A stretch of 64,000 nt of DNA from Leucobacter denitrificans (GTDB taxonomy: Bacteria; Actinomycetota; Actinomycetes; Actinomycetales; Microbacteriaceae). The position numbers and the translations under genes are program-made. Of this stretch, positions 1 through 8,131 are shown one piece after another (the first letter of the stretch is position 1; the number at the start of each line of letters is the position of its first letter). The stretch lies in contig NZ_CP060716.1 of assembly GCF_014396385.1 (NCBI RefSeq), positions 1,302,001-1,366,000 on the forward strand, in the 5' to 3' direction. The notes below the pieces were generated by a model. That model did not search any database. It was not told the DNA's origin and saw nothing but the letters and a program-made list of their open reading frames with translations.

Positions 1-217
1 GGGTCGGTCGCACACTCGGTTCGGGCCGACCACCGTCAGCAATTGGCGCGGCAAGCTCGTCGAGCAGTGTCTTCACGGTGCCATGTGGATCGCGTACCGG
101 CCCATGCGGCACCCGGCCTGGCACGTCGGCGATCCACACCTTTACACCGACCTCTGCGAGGTCGAGCGCGGCCGCAAGCGCGGAGACACTTGAGCTAACG
201 AGCAGCACGCCCTTCAT
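1..217 (-). CDS. Partial N-terminus of an unrecognised protein, possibly dinucleotide-binding
   Basis: The ATG (complement of 215-217) lies 2 nt after the stop of the CPBP protease gene, so it is probably translated as the next gene of the same transcript. About 72 residues are visible before the window ends. They begin MKGVLLVSSSVSALAAALDL and continue with AEVGVKVWIADVPG, a hydrophobic strand, a small-residue turn and a helix that resemble the start of a Rossmann-type FAD or NAD domain. The strict GxGxxG motif is absent, so the function cannot be named. The rest of the gene lies outside the window. Confidence 0.5.
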   Translation of the reverse strand, partial: MKGVLLVSSSVSALAAALDLAEVGVKVWIADVPGRVPHGPVRDPHGTVKTLLDELAAPIADGGRPEPSVRPT

Positions 218-219
218 AG

Positions 220-1353
220 TCAGCTGCCCGGGTGAACTGGTGGGGTCGGCTGTGGCTGTTGCTGCGGCTCGACCGGTGCTGCAGCCGAGGGCTGAACCGG
301 CTGCATGACGACGTCAATGCGCTCGCGCCCGTACCCGTGCTTGCGGAAAATGCGAATCACGAGCCACGCAAAGACAGCGAGGCCAGCGATCTCGCCGATG
401 ATGCTCTCGATGCCGCTGCCGCTTTCAACCTGGGCAGTCTCACCGGTGATACCCGAAGCCATGAATGCGAATGCAATTAGGTTATTGAGTACGTGAATCG
501 CGATCGCTGCCTCAAGACCACCGGTCTTCCAGGTAAGCCAGGCGGCAACGAGTCCCATAAGGCCAACTGCGATCAGCCCCCAGATGTCATAAATGTGCAT
601 TGCTGCGAAGGCCACTGTCGAGAGACCGATTGCAAGCCACGGCGACTTCATCCACGAACCAAACACCTGCAGCAAGAGACCGCGGAACGCGACCTCTTCG
701 GCTGCCGCTTGAAACGGAACCAGGAGAACGACGAGCACCATCGAGATGATCGCGGCGTTCACGTCAAAGTCGGCGGGGAGTTCGGGTGCCTCGGCACCCG
801 TCGCACCTGTGATTCCATCGATGACCATGTCGGCAAGAATGCCAACCCCGTTCATCACGATGACGCCGACAAGCGCGGCACCTAAGGTTCGGCCGAGCAA
901 TCCCCAGCGAATGCGCCCCGCGACAGACCACACCCTGCCGGTTGGCCGGATTCCGAGCGACAGCATCGCAAGAATCACCGCAGGAATAAACAAAATGATG
1001 AGAGTCATGCTCATCACCAGCGACCACGGGTGCTGCGTGTCGAGTATTGCCTGATCCTGTAGCAGGAACGCGCCCTGCGCGTATTCCGGATCAAAAACCA
1101 TCAGGAGCGGTATGAACAGGAGACTTAGCGTCAAGTTCATCGCGAGGTAATAACTCACCGCGAGCAGAAATACGAGCAGCGGCTTCCACCACCGATACTT
1201 CGGGGCACCCCGGTACAGGCGGTGGTACTCGAGCGGCTCGGTCTCGACCGGAACGTACACCGGCTGCGGCTGCGCCCACGCCCACTGAGGTGGGGCGGTG
1301 GCAGGAGCCGTCACCGTGCCCGGTTCAGTGGGTTCAGATGGTGGGATGGTCAT
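220..1353 (-). CDS. CPBP family intramembrane metalloprotease
   Basis: A 377-residue membrane protein of the CPBP (CAAX protease and bacteriocin-processing, Abi) family. A Pro/Gln-rich cytoplasmic tail of about 50 residues precedes roughly eight hydrophobic segments. The catalytic motif EEVAFRG is at about residues 219-225 and a second metal-binding His lies in FAAMHIYD near residue 253, so the active site is complete. The C-terminus is again Pro/Gln-rich. Such enzymes cleave substrates inside the membrane, but the substrate here cannot be inferred. The gene follows glyS on the same strand after about 85 nt and precedes a partial gene by 2 nt. Confidence 0.85.
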   Translation of the reverse strand: MTIPPSEPTEPGTVTAPATAPPQWAWAQPQPVYVPVETEPLEYHRLYRGAPKYRWWKPLLVFLLAVSYYLAMNLTLSLLFIPLLMVFDPEYAQGAFLLQDQAILDTQHPWSLVMSMTLIILFIPAVILAMLSLGIRPTGRVWSVAGRIRWGLLGRTLGAALVGVIVMNGVGILADMVIDGITGATGAEAPELPADFDVNAAIISMVLVVLLVPFQAAAEEVAFRGLLLQVFGSWMKSPWLAIGLSTVAFAAMHIYDIWGLIAVGLMGLVAAWLTWKTGGLEAAIAIHVLNNLIAFAFMASGITGETAQVESGSGIESIIGEIAGLAVFAWLVIRIFRKHGYGRERIDVVMQPVQPSAAAPVEPQQQPQPTPPVHPGS

Positions 1354-1438
1354 TGCTCAGGCCACCCCTCGCTTCGCTCCGTGGGCTGCCGCAGTGGCGG
1401 CACCGCGCGAGACTCGAAATGCGATGCATTTCTCATGC

Positions 1439-2824
1439 TCACGCGCCACGGAGTCTCGTTGCCAGGTACGCGTGCAGATCCGCAACTGGAATGCGCTCCT
1501 GCTGCATCGTGTCGCGCTCGCGCACCGTCACCGCGTTGTCATCGAGCGAGTCGAAGTCGACCGTGACGCAGAACGGGGTGCCGATCTCGTCTTGGCGACG
1601 GTAACGACGCCCGATTGCACCCGAATCGTCAAAGTCGATGTTCCAGTCGTCGCGCAGGTCGGCAGCGATCTCGCGGGCGAGCGGCGAAAGCTTCTCATTG
1701 CGGCTGAGCGGCAGCACCGCCGCCTTCACTGGGGCGAGGCGTGGATCGAGGCCGAGCACCGTGCGCGTGTCGGTGCCACCCTTCGCGTTTGGCACCTCCT
1801 CTTCGCGGTACGCGTCAACGAGGAACGCCATGAGCGAGCGCGTCAGTCCAGCCGCAGGCTCGATCACGTACGGGGTGTAGCGCTCGTTCTTGTTCTGATC
1901 GAAGAACGACAGATCCTTGCCCGAGTGCTCGGAGTGAGTCGTGAGGTCGAAGTTCGTGCGATTCGCGATGCCCTCGAGCTCGCCCCACTCGCTGCCTTGG
2001 AACCCGAAACGGTACTCAATGTCGGTGGTCTGCTTCGAGTAGTGCGAGAGCTTCTCTTTCGGGTGGTCGTAGAAGCGCAGGTTGTCGCGGTCGATACCGA
2101 GGTTCACGTACCAGTTCATACGCTCGGCCATCCAGTACTCTTGCCACTCGTCGTCTGTGCCTGGCTCGACGAAGAATTCCATCTCCATCTGCTCGAACTC
2201 ACGGGTGCGGAAGATGAAGTTGCCCGGCGTGATTTCATTGCGGAAGCTCTTGCCGATCTGGCCAATGCCGAACGGTGGCTTCATGCGAGCAGACTGCAGC
2301 ACATTCGCGAAGTTCACGAAGATGCCCTGGGCAGTTTCGGGACGCAGGTAGTGCAGGCCCGCCTCATCGTCGACGGGGCCAAGGAAGGTCTTGAGCAGAC
2401 CCGAGAAGGCGCGGGGCTCGGTGAACTGGCCGCGGGTGCCACATGCGACACAAACGATCTCGGCGAGCCCATCTTTCGGCTCGCGACCCTTCTTCTCCTC
2501 GAATTCCTCAATGAGGTGGTCTTCGCGGTACCGCTTGTGGCACTGCATGCACTCGACGAGCGGATCACTGAATACCTCGACGTGACCCGAGGCCTCCCAC
2601 ACTTGCTTCGGCAGAATCACGCTCGAGTCGATGCCAACGACATCGTCGCGCTTCTGCACCATCGTGCGCCACCACTGGCGCTTGATGTTCTCCTTGAGCG
2701 CGGTGCCTAAGGGCCCGTAGTCCCAAGCGGATCGCGATCCACCATAAATCTCACCCGCCTGATAGACGAAGCCGCGGTGGCGGGCGAGGGCGATTACCTT
2801 ATCAAGGCGGGACTGTTCAGCCAT
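1439..2824 (-). CDS. glyS: Glycyl-tRNA synthetase
   Basis: A class II aminoacyl-tRNA synthetase of the homodimeric, single-polypeptide type (461 residues, usual length) that charges tRNA-Gly with glycine. Visible landmarks are the N-terminal [20 protein letters not shown] with [13 protein letters not shown], motif 2 around [20 protein letters not shown], the [10 protein letters not shown] segment, and the anticodon-binding end with [17 protein letters not shown]. The ATG of MAEQSRLDK was chosen because GGAG lies about 10 nt upstream; the 25 further upstream in-frame codons do not look like protein. The leader to 2990 holds only a small hairpin (TGGTC/GACCA) and no recognisable T-box. Confidence 0.97.
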   Translation of the reverse strand: MAEQSRLDKVIALARHRGFVYQAGEIYGGSRSAWDYGPLGTALKENIKRQWWRTMVQKRDDVVGIDSSVILPKQVWEASGHVEVFSDPLVECMQCHKRYREDHLIEEFEEKKGREPKDGLAEIVCVACGTRGQFTEPRAFSGLLKTFLGPVDDEAGLHYLRPETAQGIFVNFANVLQSARMKPPFGIGQIGKSFRNEITPGNFIFRTREFEQMEMEFFVEPGTDDEWQEYWMAERMNWYVNLGIDRDNLRFYDHPKEKLSHYSKQTTDIEYRFGFQGSEWGELEGIANRTNFDLTTHSEHSGKDLSFFDQNKNERYTPYVIEPAAGLTRSLMAFLVDAYREEEVPNAKGGTDTRTVLGLDPRLAPVKAAVLPLSRNEKLSPLAREIAADLRDDWNIDFDDSGAIGRRYRRQDEIGTPFCVTVDFDSLDDNAVTVRERDTMQQERIPVADLHAYLATRLRGA

Positions 2825-3012
2825 GTGAATTTCACTCCAAGGGGCAGACGGGGATCTTGGGTATTGTGCTGTGCGCCGGAACCCTGGTCGCAAGACCACG
2901 GTCAGGGGTACCAGAATTGCAGATACCCCGATCGCATAGACCTCTACATCCTATCCCTGCGTCGTTGAGCGTGAGCCGATAGCGTGGGTTGCTAACAAGA
3001 GAATGGACGGCA

Positions 3013-3777
3013 ATGACGACACCCTCAAACCCGGTAACCGACCTTCAGCTGCAACACCGTTCGGTGCGCAAATACCTGAGCACCCCGGTCACCGATGAGC
3101 AGCTTGAGCTCATCGTTACTGCGGCGCAGCGTGCGTCGACGTCGTCGAATCTGCAGATCGCGACCGTCGTCGCGGTGCGTGACGCGAACCGCAAGCGTCG
3201 CATTTCAGAGGCAATAGGCGGGCGCGATTACGTTGAGAATGCGTCGGTTTTTCTGGTGTGGATCGCCGATTTCTCGCGCAACGTCGAGTTGGTGCGGGCA
3301 CAGGGTGTTGAAACCGAAACCGTGGGGCTCATCGAGAACACGCTCGTGGGTGCGGTCGATGTGGGTATTGCAGCCCAGAACGCTCTGCTCGCTGCTGAGT
3401 CGATGGGTCTCGGGGGCGTGTTTGTGGGGTCTGTGCGAAACAATCCCGAGGCTGTGAGCACCGAGTTGGGCCTGCCGAAGCACGCGTTTCCAGTCGTCGG
3501 CCTCGCGCTCGGCGTGCCCGACCCTGAGGAGGGCACCGGGCTCAAGCCACGGCTGCCGCTTTCAGGTGTGCTGCACCACGAAACCTACAACGTGGCTGCT
3601 TGGGAGCACGCCGTCGAATCTTACGAAGAGGAGTACCGCGAGTACTTCGAGACGCAGGGCATTCCGGGTCGCAGCTGGGCGCGCACGGTCACCCGGCGCA
3701 TCGCAACTCCAGAGGGGCTGCACGGCAGGCACACGATGCGCGACTCCCTGCGCTCACAGGGCTTCGACTCGGAGTAA
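3013..3777 (+). CDS. Nitroreductase-family NADPH-dependent FMN oxidoreductase
   Basis: A 254-residue protein of the nitroreductase superfamily, closest in style to NfsA/FRP-type FMN reductases: N-terminal RSVRKYLSTPVTDEQLELIV, FMN-binding RAST/SSNLQ, and the central GVFVGSVRNNPEAV block followed by VVGLALGVPD. These are homodimeric cytoplasmic flavoproteins that reduce nitro compounds, quinones or flavins with NAD(P)H. The ATG at MTTPSNP was preferred over an in-frame start eight codons upstream because homology begins right after it. It is convergent with the next gene, with a gap of only 3 nt, and no shared function is evident. Confidence 0.88.
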   Translation: MTTPSNPVTDLQLQHRSVRKYLSTPVTDEQLELIVTAAQRASTSSNLQIATVVAVRDANRKRRISEAIGGRDYVENASVFLVWIADFSRNVELVRAQGVETETVGLIENTLVGAVDVGIAAQNALLAAESMGLGGVFVGSVRNNPEAVSTELGLPKHAFPVVGLALGVPDPEEGTGLKPRLPLSGVLHHETYNVAAWEHAVESYEEEYREYFETQGIPGRSWARTVTRRIATPEGLHGRHTMRDSLRSQGFDSE

Positions 3778-3780
3778 GCG

Positions 3781-4734
3781 CTACTTCCACTCTCCGAGCA
3801 CGATGTTTTCGGGGGTCGTGCCCGCCTGCAGGTGCCCGATCTGACGCTTGATGAGCGCGACCATGCGCGGCAGCATCGCCGATGAGTCCCCACCGACGTG
3901 CGGGGTGATAAGCACGTTCGGTGCATCCCACAGTGGATCATCAGCTGGGAGCGGCTCTTTCTCGGTTACGTCGACTGCGGCCCGCAGCCGACCGCTCTCA
4001 AGCTCTGCGATGAGTGCTTCGGTCTGCATGATCGGGCCACGGCCGACGTTCACCATGAGTGCGCCATCGGGCATCGCGGCTAGCTCAGCGGCACCGATGA
4101 TTCCGCGAGTTTCGTCGGTGAGCGGCAGTCCAATAACCGCAATCTCTGCCTCGGCGAGCAGGTCGTGCAGTTCATTGAAGCCGTGTACGTGCACGGTTTC
4201 GCCAGCCTGGTTCACTTCGTCGCGGGCGGATCGCGCAACGCGCGTCACCGTCGTCTCAAACCCGGCGAGACGCGCCTCGATTGCCTTGCCCACGCCGCCG
4301 TAGCCAATGAGCAGCACCTTACGATCGGCGAGACTGGGGTACGACACCAAGTCCCACTTGTGCTCAAGCCCGTCTGTAATGAATTTCGGAAGACCGCGCT
4401 GAGCCGCGAGCATGAGCGCGAGCGCGAGTTCTGCGGTCGATGCCTCGTGCACTGTGGTGGCGTTCGCGACAACGCGACCCTCTGGGAGGTAGCGCTCCAT
4501 ACCGTTGTACCCAATCGACTGCCATTGCACGAGTTGCGTCGAAATATCAGCGAGCCTGGTGAACGGTTTCACCCCGCCCCAGTACGGAGGCACCACGATG
4601 TCGATGTGGTCGCGCGGTGCTGGGCTATCCAGGTCCCAGTCGACGATCTCTACATTGGATCCCTCGCCGAGCGCATCTACGAGCGCGTCTTTAAGGCCGG
4701 GATCACTGGGCAGCGAGAGCACGAGATTTTGCAT
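3781..4734 (-). CDS. D-isomer-specific 2-hydroxyacid dehydrogenase
   Basis: A 317-residue NAD(P)-dependent 2-hydroxyacid dehydrogenase (GhrA/SerA superfamily). The Rossmann fingerprint is GYGGVGKAIEARL near residue 145. The catalytic Arg is in MVNVGRGPIM, the Glu region is VTEKEPLPADDPLW and the catalytic His is in ITPHVGGDS. All three catalytic positions are present. Such enzymes reduce glyoxylate or hydroxypyruvate, or oxidise D-2-hydroxyacids; the substrate cannot be fixed from sequence. The gene is apparently monocistronic, lying between a convergent nitroreductase and a lipase-type gene. Confidence 0.9.
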   Translation of the reverse strand: MQNLVLSLPSDPGLKDALVDALGEGSNVEIVDWDLDSPAPRDHIDIVVPPYWGGVKPFTRLADISTQLVQWQSIGYNGMERYLPEGRVVANATTVHEASTAELALALMLAAQRGLPKFITDGLEHKWDLVSYPSLADRKVLLIGYGGVGKAIEARLAGFETTVTRVARSARDEVNQAGETVHVHGFNELHDLLAEAEIAVIGLPLTDETRGIIGAAELAAMPDGALMVNVGRGPIMQTEALIAELESGRLRAAVDVTEKEPLPADDPLWDAPNVLITPHVGGDSSAMLPRMVALIKRQIGHLQAGTTPENIVLGEWK

Positions 4735-4818
4735 GGTTCGAGTCTAGATGGGCCCACGGAGCGCGATCGAATCGCAGCTGCGCCGATCCACCGCTATCGG
4801 CCCGACACACACCCAGGA

Positions 4819-5745
4819 CTAGTGAACGAGCACCGTTCGCAGCTCGTTCACGAACCTTGCGATCGTGGCGGTCGCGTCGCTGAGCGCCTGAGCTGACTCG
4901 TCGGGGCGATTCATGTATCCGTGCACCGTTCCGGCCTGCACGGTCTCAGAGACCGTCACGCCAGCAGCGCGAAGTTGCTCTGCGAACTCTTCGGCTGAGA
5001 CCCTCAGATCGTCGGCGTCGGCATTCACGATGATCGTGGGAGGCAGCAACGCGAGGCGCGACGCCGGCAGCTCCCCCGCGATCGGAGCACCGGTCTCGCC
5101 AAGGTAGTACTCGTACATTTCGGCGATGCGCTCTGGCCCGAACCTCCGCTGCTCCGGCAGCTGCGAAGTCGCGGCGGCGACTACCGCATGATCGCGCTGC
5201 ACGCGATGCAGTGTCGGGTATTCGAGTAGCAGGGCCTGCGCTTGGCGCGCACCCTGTCGATCCACCTGATTGAGCGTCGCGAGCACCGCGAGATGACCGC
5301 CCGCGCTCGCGCCCCCGACCACAAGCGGGGTCGTGTACTCGGCCGCGGCCCACGCGACCACCGCGGCGACATCGTTCGAGGGCGCGGGCGCCTTCACGGT
5401 GTCACTCGCCAACACGTAGTCGACCGAAATCACCCGAATGCCGGAGTCTGCGAACTGGCGCGAAACCCAATCGGCCTCAGGCCAATCGAGGGTGCCGCGC
5501 ACAAACGATCCACCGTGAGCCCAGACGAGGGTTGCCCACGGGTCGAGCACTGGCGTGTACACCCGCACCGGCACCTCGGTAGAGCCTGGCAGCGATTGCA
5601 GCGCGGGCCCCGGCACCGTCATCGACACGACGAGCGGATCACTAGACGCCATCTCGCTCCCTTCGGCCTTGACCGTAATACACGACGCACAGAAGAGTAA
5701 CGCCACGAGAAGAAGTGGCGCAGTGAAACGCCAGGCTCGCCGCAT
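4819..5745 (-). CDS. Exported alpha/beta hydrolase (esterase/lipase, HSL-like)
   Basis: A 308-residue alpha/beta hydrolase of the hormone-sensitive-lipase type. An N-terminal signal (MRRAWRF then a hydrophobic run ending LLFCASC) suggests an exported protein and perhaps a lipoprotein. The oxyanion-hole motif is AHGGSF, the nucleophile elbow GGASAGGH, the acid lies in NADADDLR and the base in GTVHGYMN, so the catalytic triad is complete. The start at MRRAW was chosen because it gives a proper signal peptide; the much longer upstream reading frame overlaps the divergent hydrolase and is Arg-rich, typical of shadow coding. Confidence 0.85.
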   Translation of the reverse strand: MRRAWRFTAPLLLVALLFCASCITVKAEGSEMASSDPLVVSMTVPGPALQSLPGSTEVPVRVYTPVLDPWATLVWAHGGSFVRGTLDWPEADWVSRQFADSGIRVISVDYVLASDTVKAPAPSNDVAAVVAWAAAEYTTPLVVGGASAGGHLAVLATLNQVDRQGARQAQALLLEYPTLHRVQRDHAVVAAATSQLPEQRRFGPERIAEMYEYYLGETGAPIAGELPASRLALLPPTIIVNADADDLRVSAEEFAEQLRAAGVTVSETVQAGTVHGYMNRPDESAQALSDATATIARFVNELRTVLVH

Positions 5746-5796
5746 TGACCCAGTATATTTCTGCGTTTGCGCACTTGGGTAGGCCAGAATGAGCAC

Positions 5797-6687
5797 ATGA
5801 GCGAACAGAACAAGCGGCCTACTAGCGAAGCCTTCTCCTACGTCGACGCGCACGGCGTTGAGATCAGCGCGTACGCTTGGCTGCCTGACCCCGAGGTGAC
5901 GCCCGAGCCCGTTGCGGTCGTGCAGATCGCACACGGCATCGGTGAGCACGCACTGCGGTACGACGCGTTTGCGCGCTTTCTCACGCAGGCGGGGCTCGCG
6001 GTGTACGCCGACGACCACCGCGGGCACGGCGAAACCGGCAGGCGTCAGCACGGGGGCGACCTCTCGTTGCTCGGCAAGCTTGGCCCTGGCGGGCTTCGCG
6101 CCGCCGAGGCCGCGATCGTGCAATTCACGGGCCTGATTCGCGAGCGGCATCCGGGGCTCAAGGTTGCGATGTTTGGACACTCGTGGGGGTCGCTCATGAC
6201 GCAGCGGATCCTGAACGAACACCCGAAGCTCTGGGACGCGGTCGTGCTCTCCGGCTCCGCCTTCCGCACCTTCAAACACATGGAGAGCGGCGACCTCAAC
6301 GCGAATTGGGCCTCCGTCGCAGATGTGAACGGATTCGAGTGGTTGAGTCGCGATCCCGAAACGGCGGCGGCCTTCATTGCCGATCCGCTGTGCTTCGAGG
6401 CGAACGTGCTCAAGCTGTTCGGCGTCGCCGATGGGCTCAGGCTCTACGGCAAGCCTGGGCCTGGCCTCGATCCGCTCACCCCGATGCTCATCGTCTCGGG
6501 TAGTGAGGATCCACTGAGCCGCGGCGACGGACTAAAACTGCTCGCCGACGCATATCGCGCTCGCGGAATGCGCGATATCTCGGTGAAAATCTACGCCGAA
6601 GGGCGACACGAGATGCTCAATGAGACGAACCGCGACGAGGTGTTCGAGTTCTTAGCGACGTGGATCCTGGAGCACACCGCCGAGTAG
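5797..6687 (+). CDS. Alpha/beta hydrolase, monoacylglycerol-lipase-like
   Basis: A cytoplasmic alpha/beta hydrolase of about 296 residues resembling monoacylglycerol lipases (lysophospholipase family). It shows the HGIGEH oxyanion motif, YADDHRGHGETG, the nucleophile elbow GHSWGS, the acid in VSGSEDPLSRG and the base in AEGRHEMLNE, a complete triad. The ATG of MSEQNKRP was chosen; ten in-frame codons upstream begin inside the promoter region shared with the divergent exported esterase. No signal peptide is seen. Confidence 0.88.
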   Translation: MSEQNKRPTSEAFSYVDAHGVEISAYAWLPDPEVTPEPVAVVQIAHGIGEHALRYDAFARFLTQAGLAVYADDHRGHGETGRRQHGGDLSLLGKLGPGGLRAAEAAIVQFTGLIRERHPGLKVAMFGHSWGSLMTQRILNEHPKLWDAVVLSGSAFRTFKHMESGDLNANWASVADVNGFEWLSRDPETAAAFIADPLCFEANVLKLFGVADGLRLYGKPGPGLDPLTPMLIVSGSEDPLSRGDGLKLLADAYRARGMRDISVKIYAEGRHEMLNETNRDEVFEFLATWILEHTAE

Positions 6688-6744
6688 AAGTGGCCGCTCA
6701 CGAGTTGGGCCATCATTCTGGCGGATCGCCGAGGGTTCCACGCG

Positions 6745-7986
6745 CTAAGACTTACGGGGCACGAATATTGGCAACCAGCGCAGGAACCCGGCGACACCTA
6801 CGAGTCCGATCCCACCCATCACCCCGGTCGCGACCATGATCGGTGCGACTGCTGCGATGCCCGAAAACGCGAGGGGTGCGAGTACGGCACCGGAGTCAGT
6901 GAGTGTGCGCCACGAGCCGAGAAACGGGGCGGGATCGTGGCGCGGCGCGAGATCCGCACCGAGCGTCATGAGAATGCCGCTCGAGAGCCCGTTACCGAGC
7001 CCAATCACGGCGGCGAACACGGCGAACCAGATACCCGCAGCACCAAGGTCGTGGGTGAGCGATAGCGCGAGAAACCCGAACGCCATGAGCAGCATCGCGG
7101 GAGCGACCGCCCAAAGTCTGCCGAACCTATCCATGACCTGACCGCTCACATAAAACAGCGCGAAGTCGAGCGCGCCCGCGACACCGACCACGATGAGGAT
7201 CGTCTGCGCGTCGAGGCCGATCGAGACTCCCCAGATCGGCAGCACAATGTCGCGCGCCGAGCGGATCGCCGAGAGCGTGGCGGCCGAAACCCCGATGCGG
7301 GAGAGCACCGTGCGGTGCTTGATCATGGTGCCGATTATGCCGTCGCGTTCAAGCGGAATCGGTGACGTCGCGGTTCCCTGCGGCTGCACGCGGGCAGCGA
7401 ATTCGGTCTCTGGATCGGGTCCGAACCACACCAGCAAGAATGTGACGACGATGCATCCGACCAGGAACCAGATCGCTCCAGTCTGATGGCCGGTGAGACC
7501 GAGCATGAGCGCACCGACGAACGGGCCCACGAACGTGCCGAGCCGGAACGTGCCACCCAGCAGCGACAGTGCCCTCGCGCGGAAGGTAAATGGGACCCGA
7601 GTCGCCATGAATGCGTGCCTCGCGAGACCGAATGCAGACGTTGCGATACCGAGAATGAAAATCGCGATCGTAAGCACCGCCACGTTCGGCGCAAAGAGCA
7701 TGCCGAGCGCGCCGACCATTGCGACGAGGCTCGCGAGGCTCATGGCGATGCGCTCACCCAGGCGCGCAACGACCCAGCTCGAGGGGAGATTGCCGCAGAG
7801 CTTTCCGATGACGAGCGCTGATGCGATTGCGCCGGTTGCTGCGAGACTCGCGCCGAGCCCGGTTGCCATCGTCGGGATGAGGGGAATGACCGCGCCCTCA
7901 CCGAGGGCAAAAATGAGCGTCGGCCCATAGATCATCGGGGCGAGGCGAAGGATGAGTTTGCCGCCCGATGGTTGTGGGTCCGTCAT
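6745..7986 (-). CDS. MFS transporter
   Basis: A 413-residue major facilitator with about twelve hydrophobic segments. The conserved loop between segments 2 and 3 reads GKLCGNLPSSWVVARLGERI and a second half-repeat signature is GQVMDRFGRLWAV. It resembles the drug/sugar efflux-type families with even spacing of helices, and the substrate cannot be predicted. Its stop lies 57 nt from that of the convergent hydrolase gene and it starts about 145 nt before the toxin gene on the other strand. Confidence 0.88.
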   Translation of the reverse strand: MTDPQPSGGKLILRLAPMIYGPTLIFALGEGAVIPLIPTMATGLGASLAATGAIASALVIGKLCGNLPSSWVVARLGERIAMSLASLVAMVGALGMLFAPNVAVLTIAIFILGIATSAFGLARHAFMATRVPFTFRARALSLLGGTFRLGTFVGPFVGALMLGLTGHQTGAIWFLVGCIVVTFLLVWFGPDPETEFAARVQPQGTATSPIPLERDGIIGTMIKHRTVLSRIGVSAATLSAIRSARDIVLPIWGVSIGLDAQTILIVVGVAGALDFALFYVSGQVMDRFGRLWAVAPAMLLMAFGFLALSLTHDLGAAGIWFAVFAAVIGLGNGLSSGILMTLGADLAPRHDPAPFLGSWRTLTDSGAVLAPLAFSGIAAVAPIMVATGVMGGIGLVGVAGFLRWLPIFVPRKS

Positions 7987-8131
7987 TCAAATCCTCTCCA
8001 GAGGCAACCCTACCGCGGCGCTGGTTCTCACTAAGCGCAGCGGTTCGGTCAGTTTGCGCAGAGCGTGCGGTTCGGCGGTTTATGGCTACTACATTTGCGC
8101 GGAAGGGGGCTCAAGTTCGTTCGTTAAGTGA

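Noticed and set aside
1298..2710. A 470-codon plus-strand open frame opposite glyS
   Set aside because: It mirrors the coding strand of a conserved synthetase, is Arg/Leu/Val-rich without any motif, and is an artefact of high-GC codon usage.
2825..2990. Possible T-box leader for glyS
   Set aside because: Only one small hairpin and no recognisable T-box sequence or antiterminator; actinobacterial glyS genes commonly lack one.
4819..6279. A 486-codon version of the exported esterase
   Set aside because: The N-terminal 178 codons are antisense to the divergent hydrolase; the start at 5745 gives a normal signal peptide.
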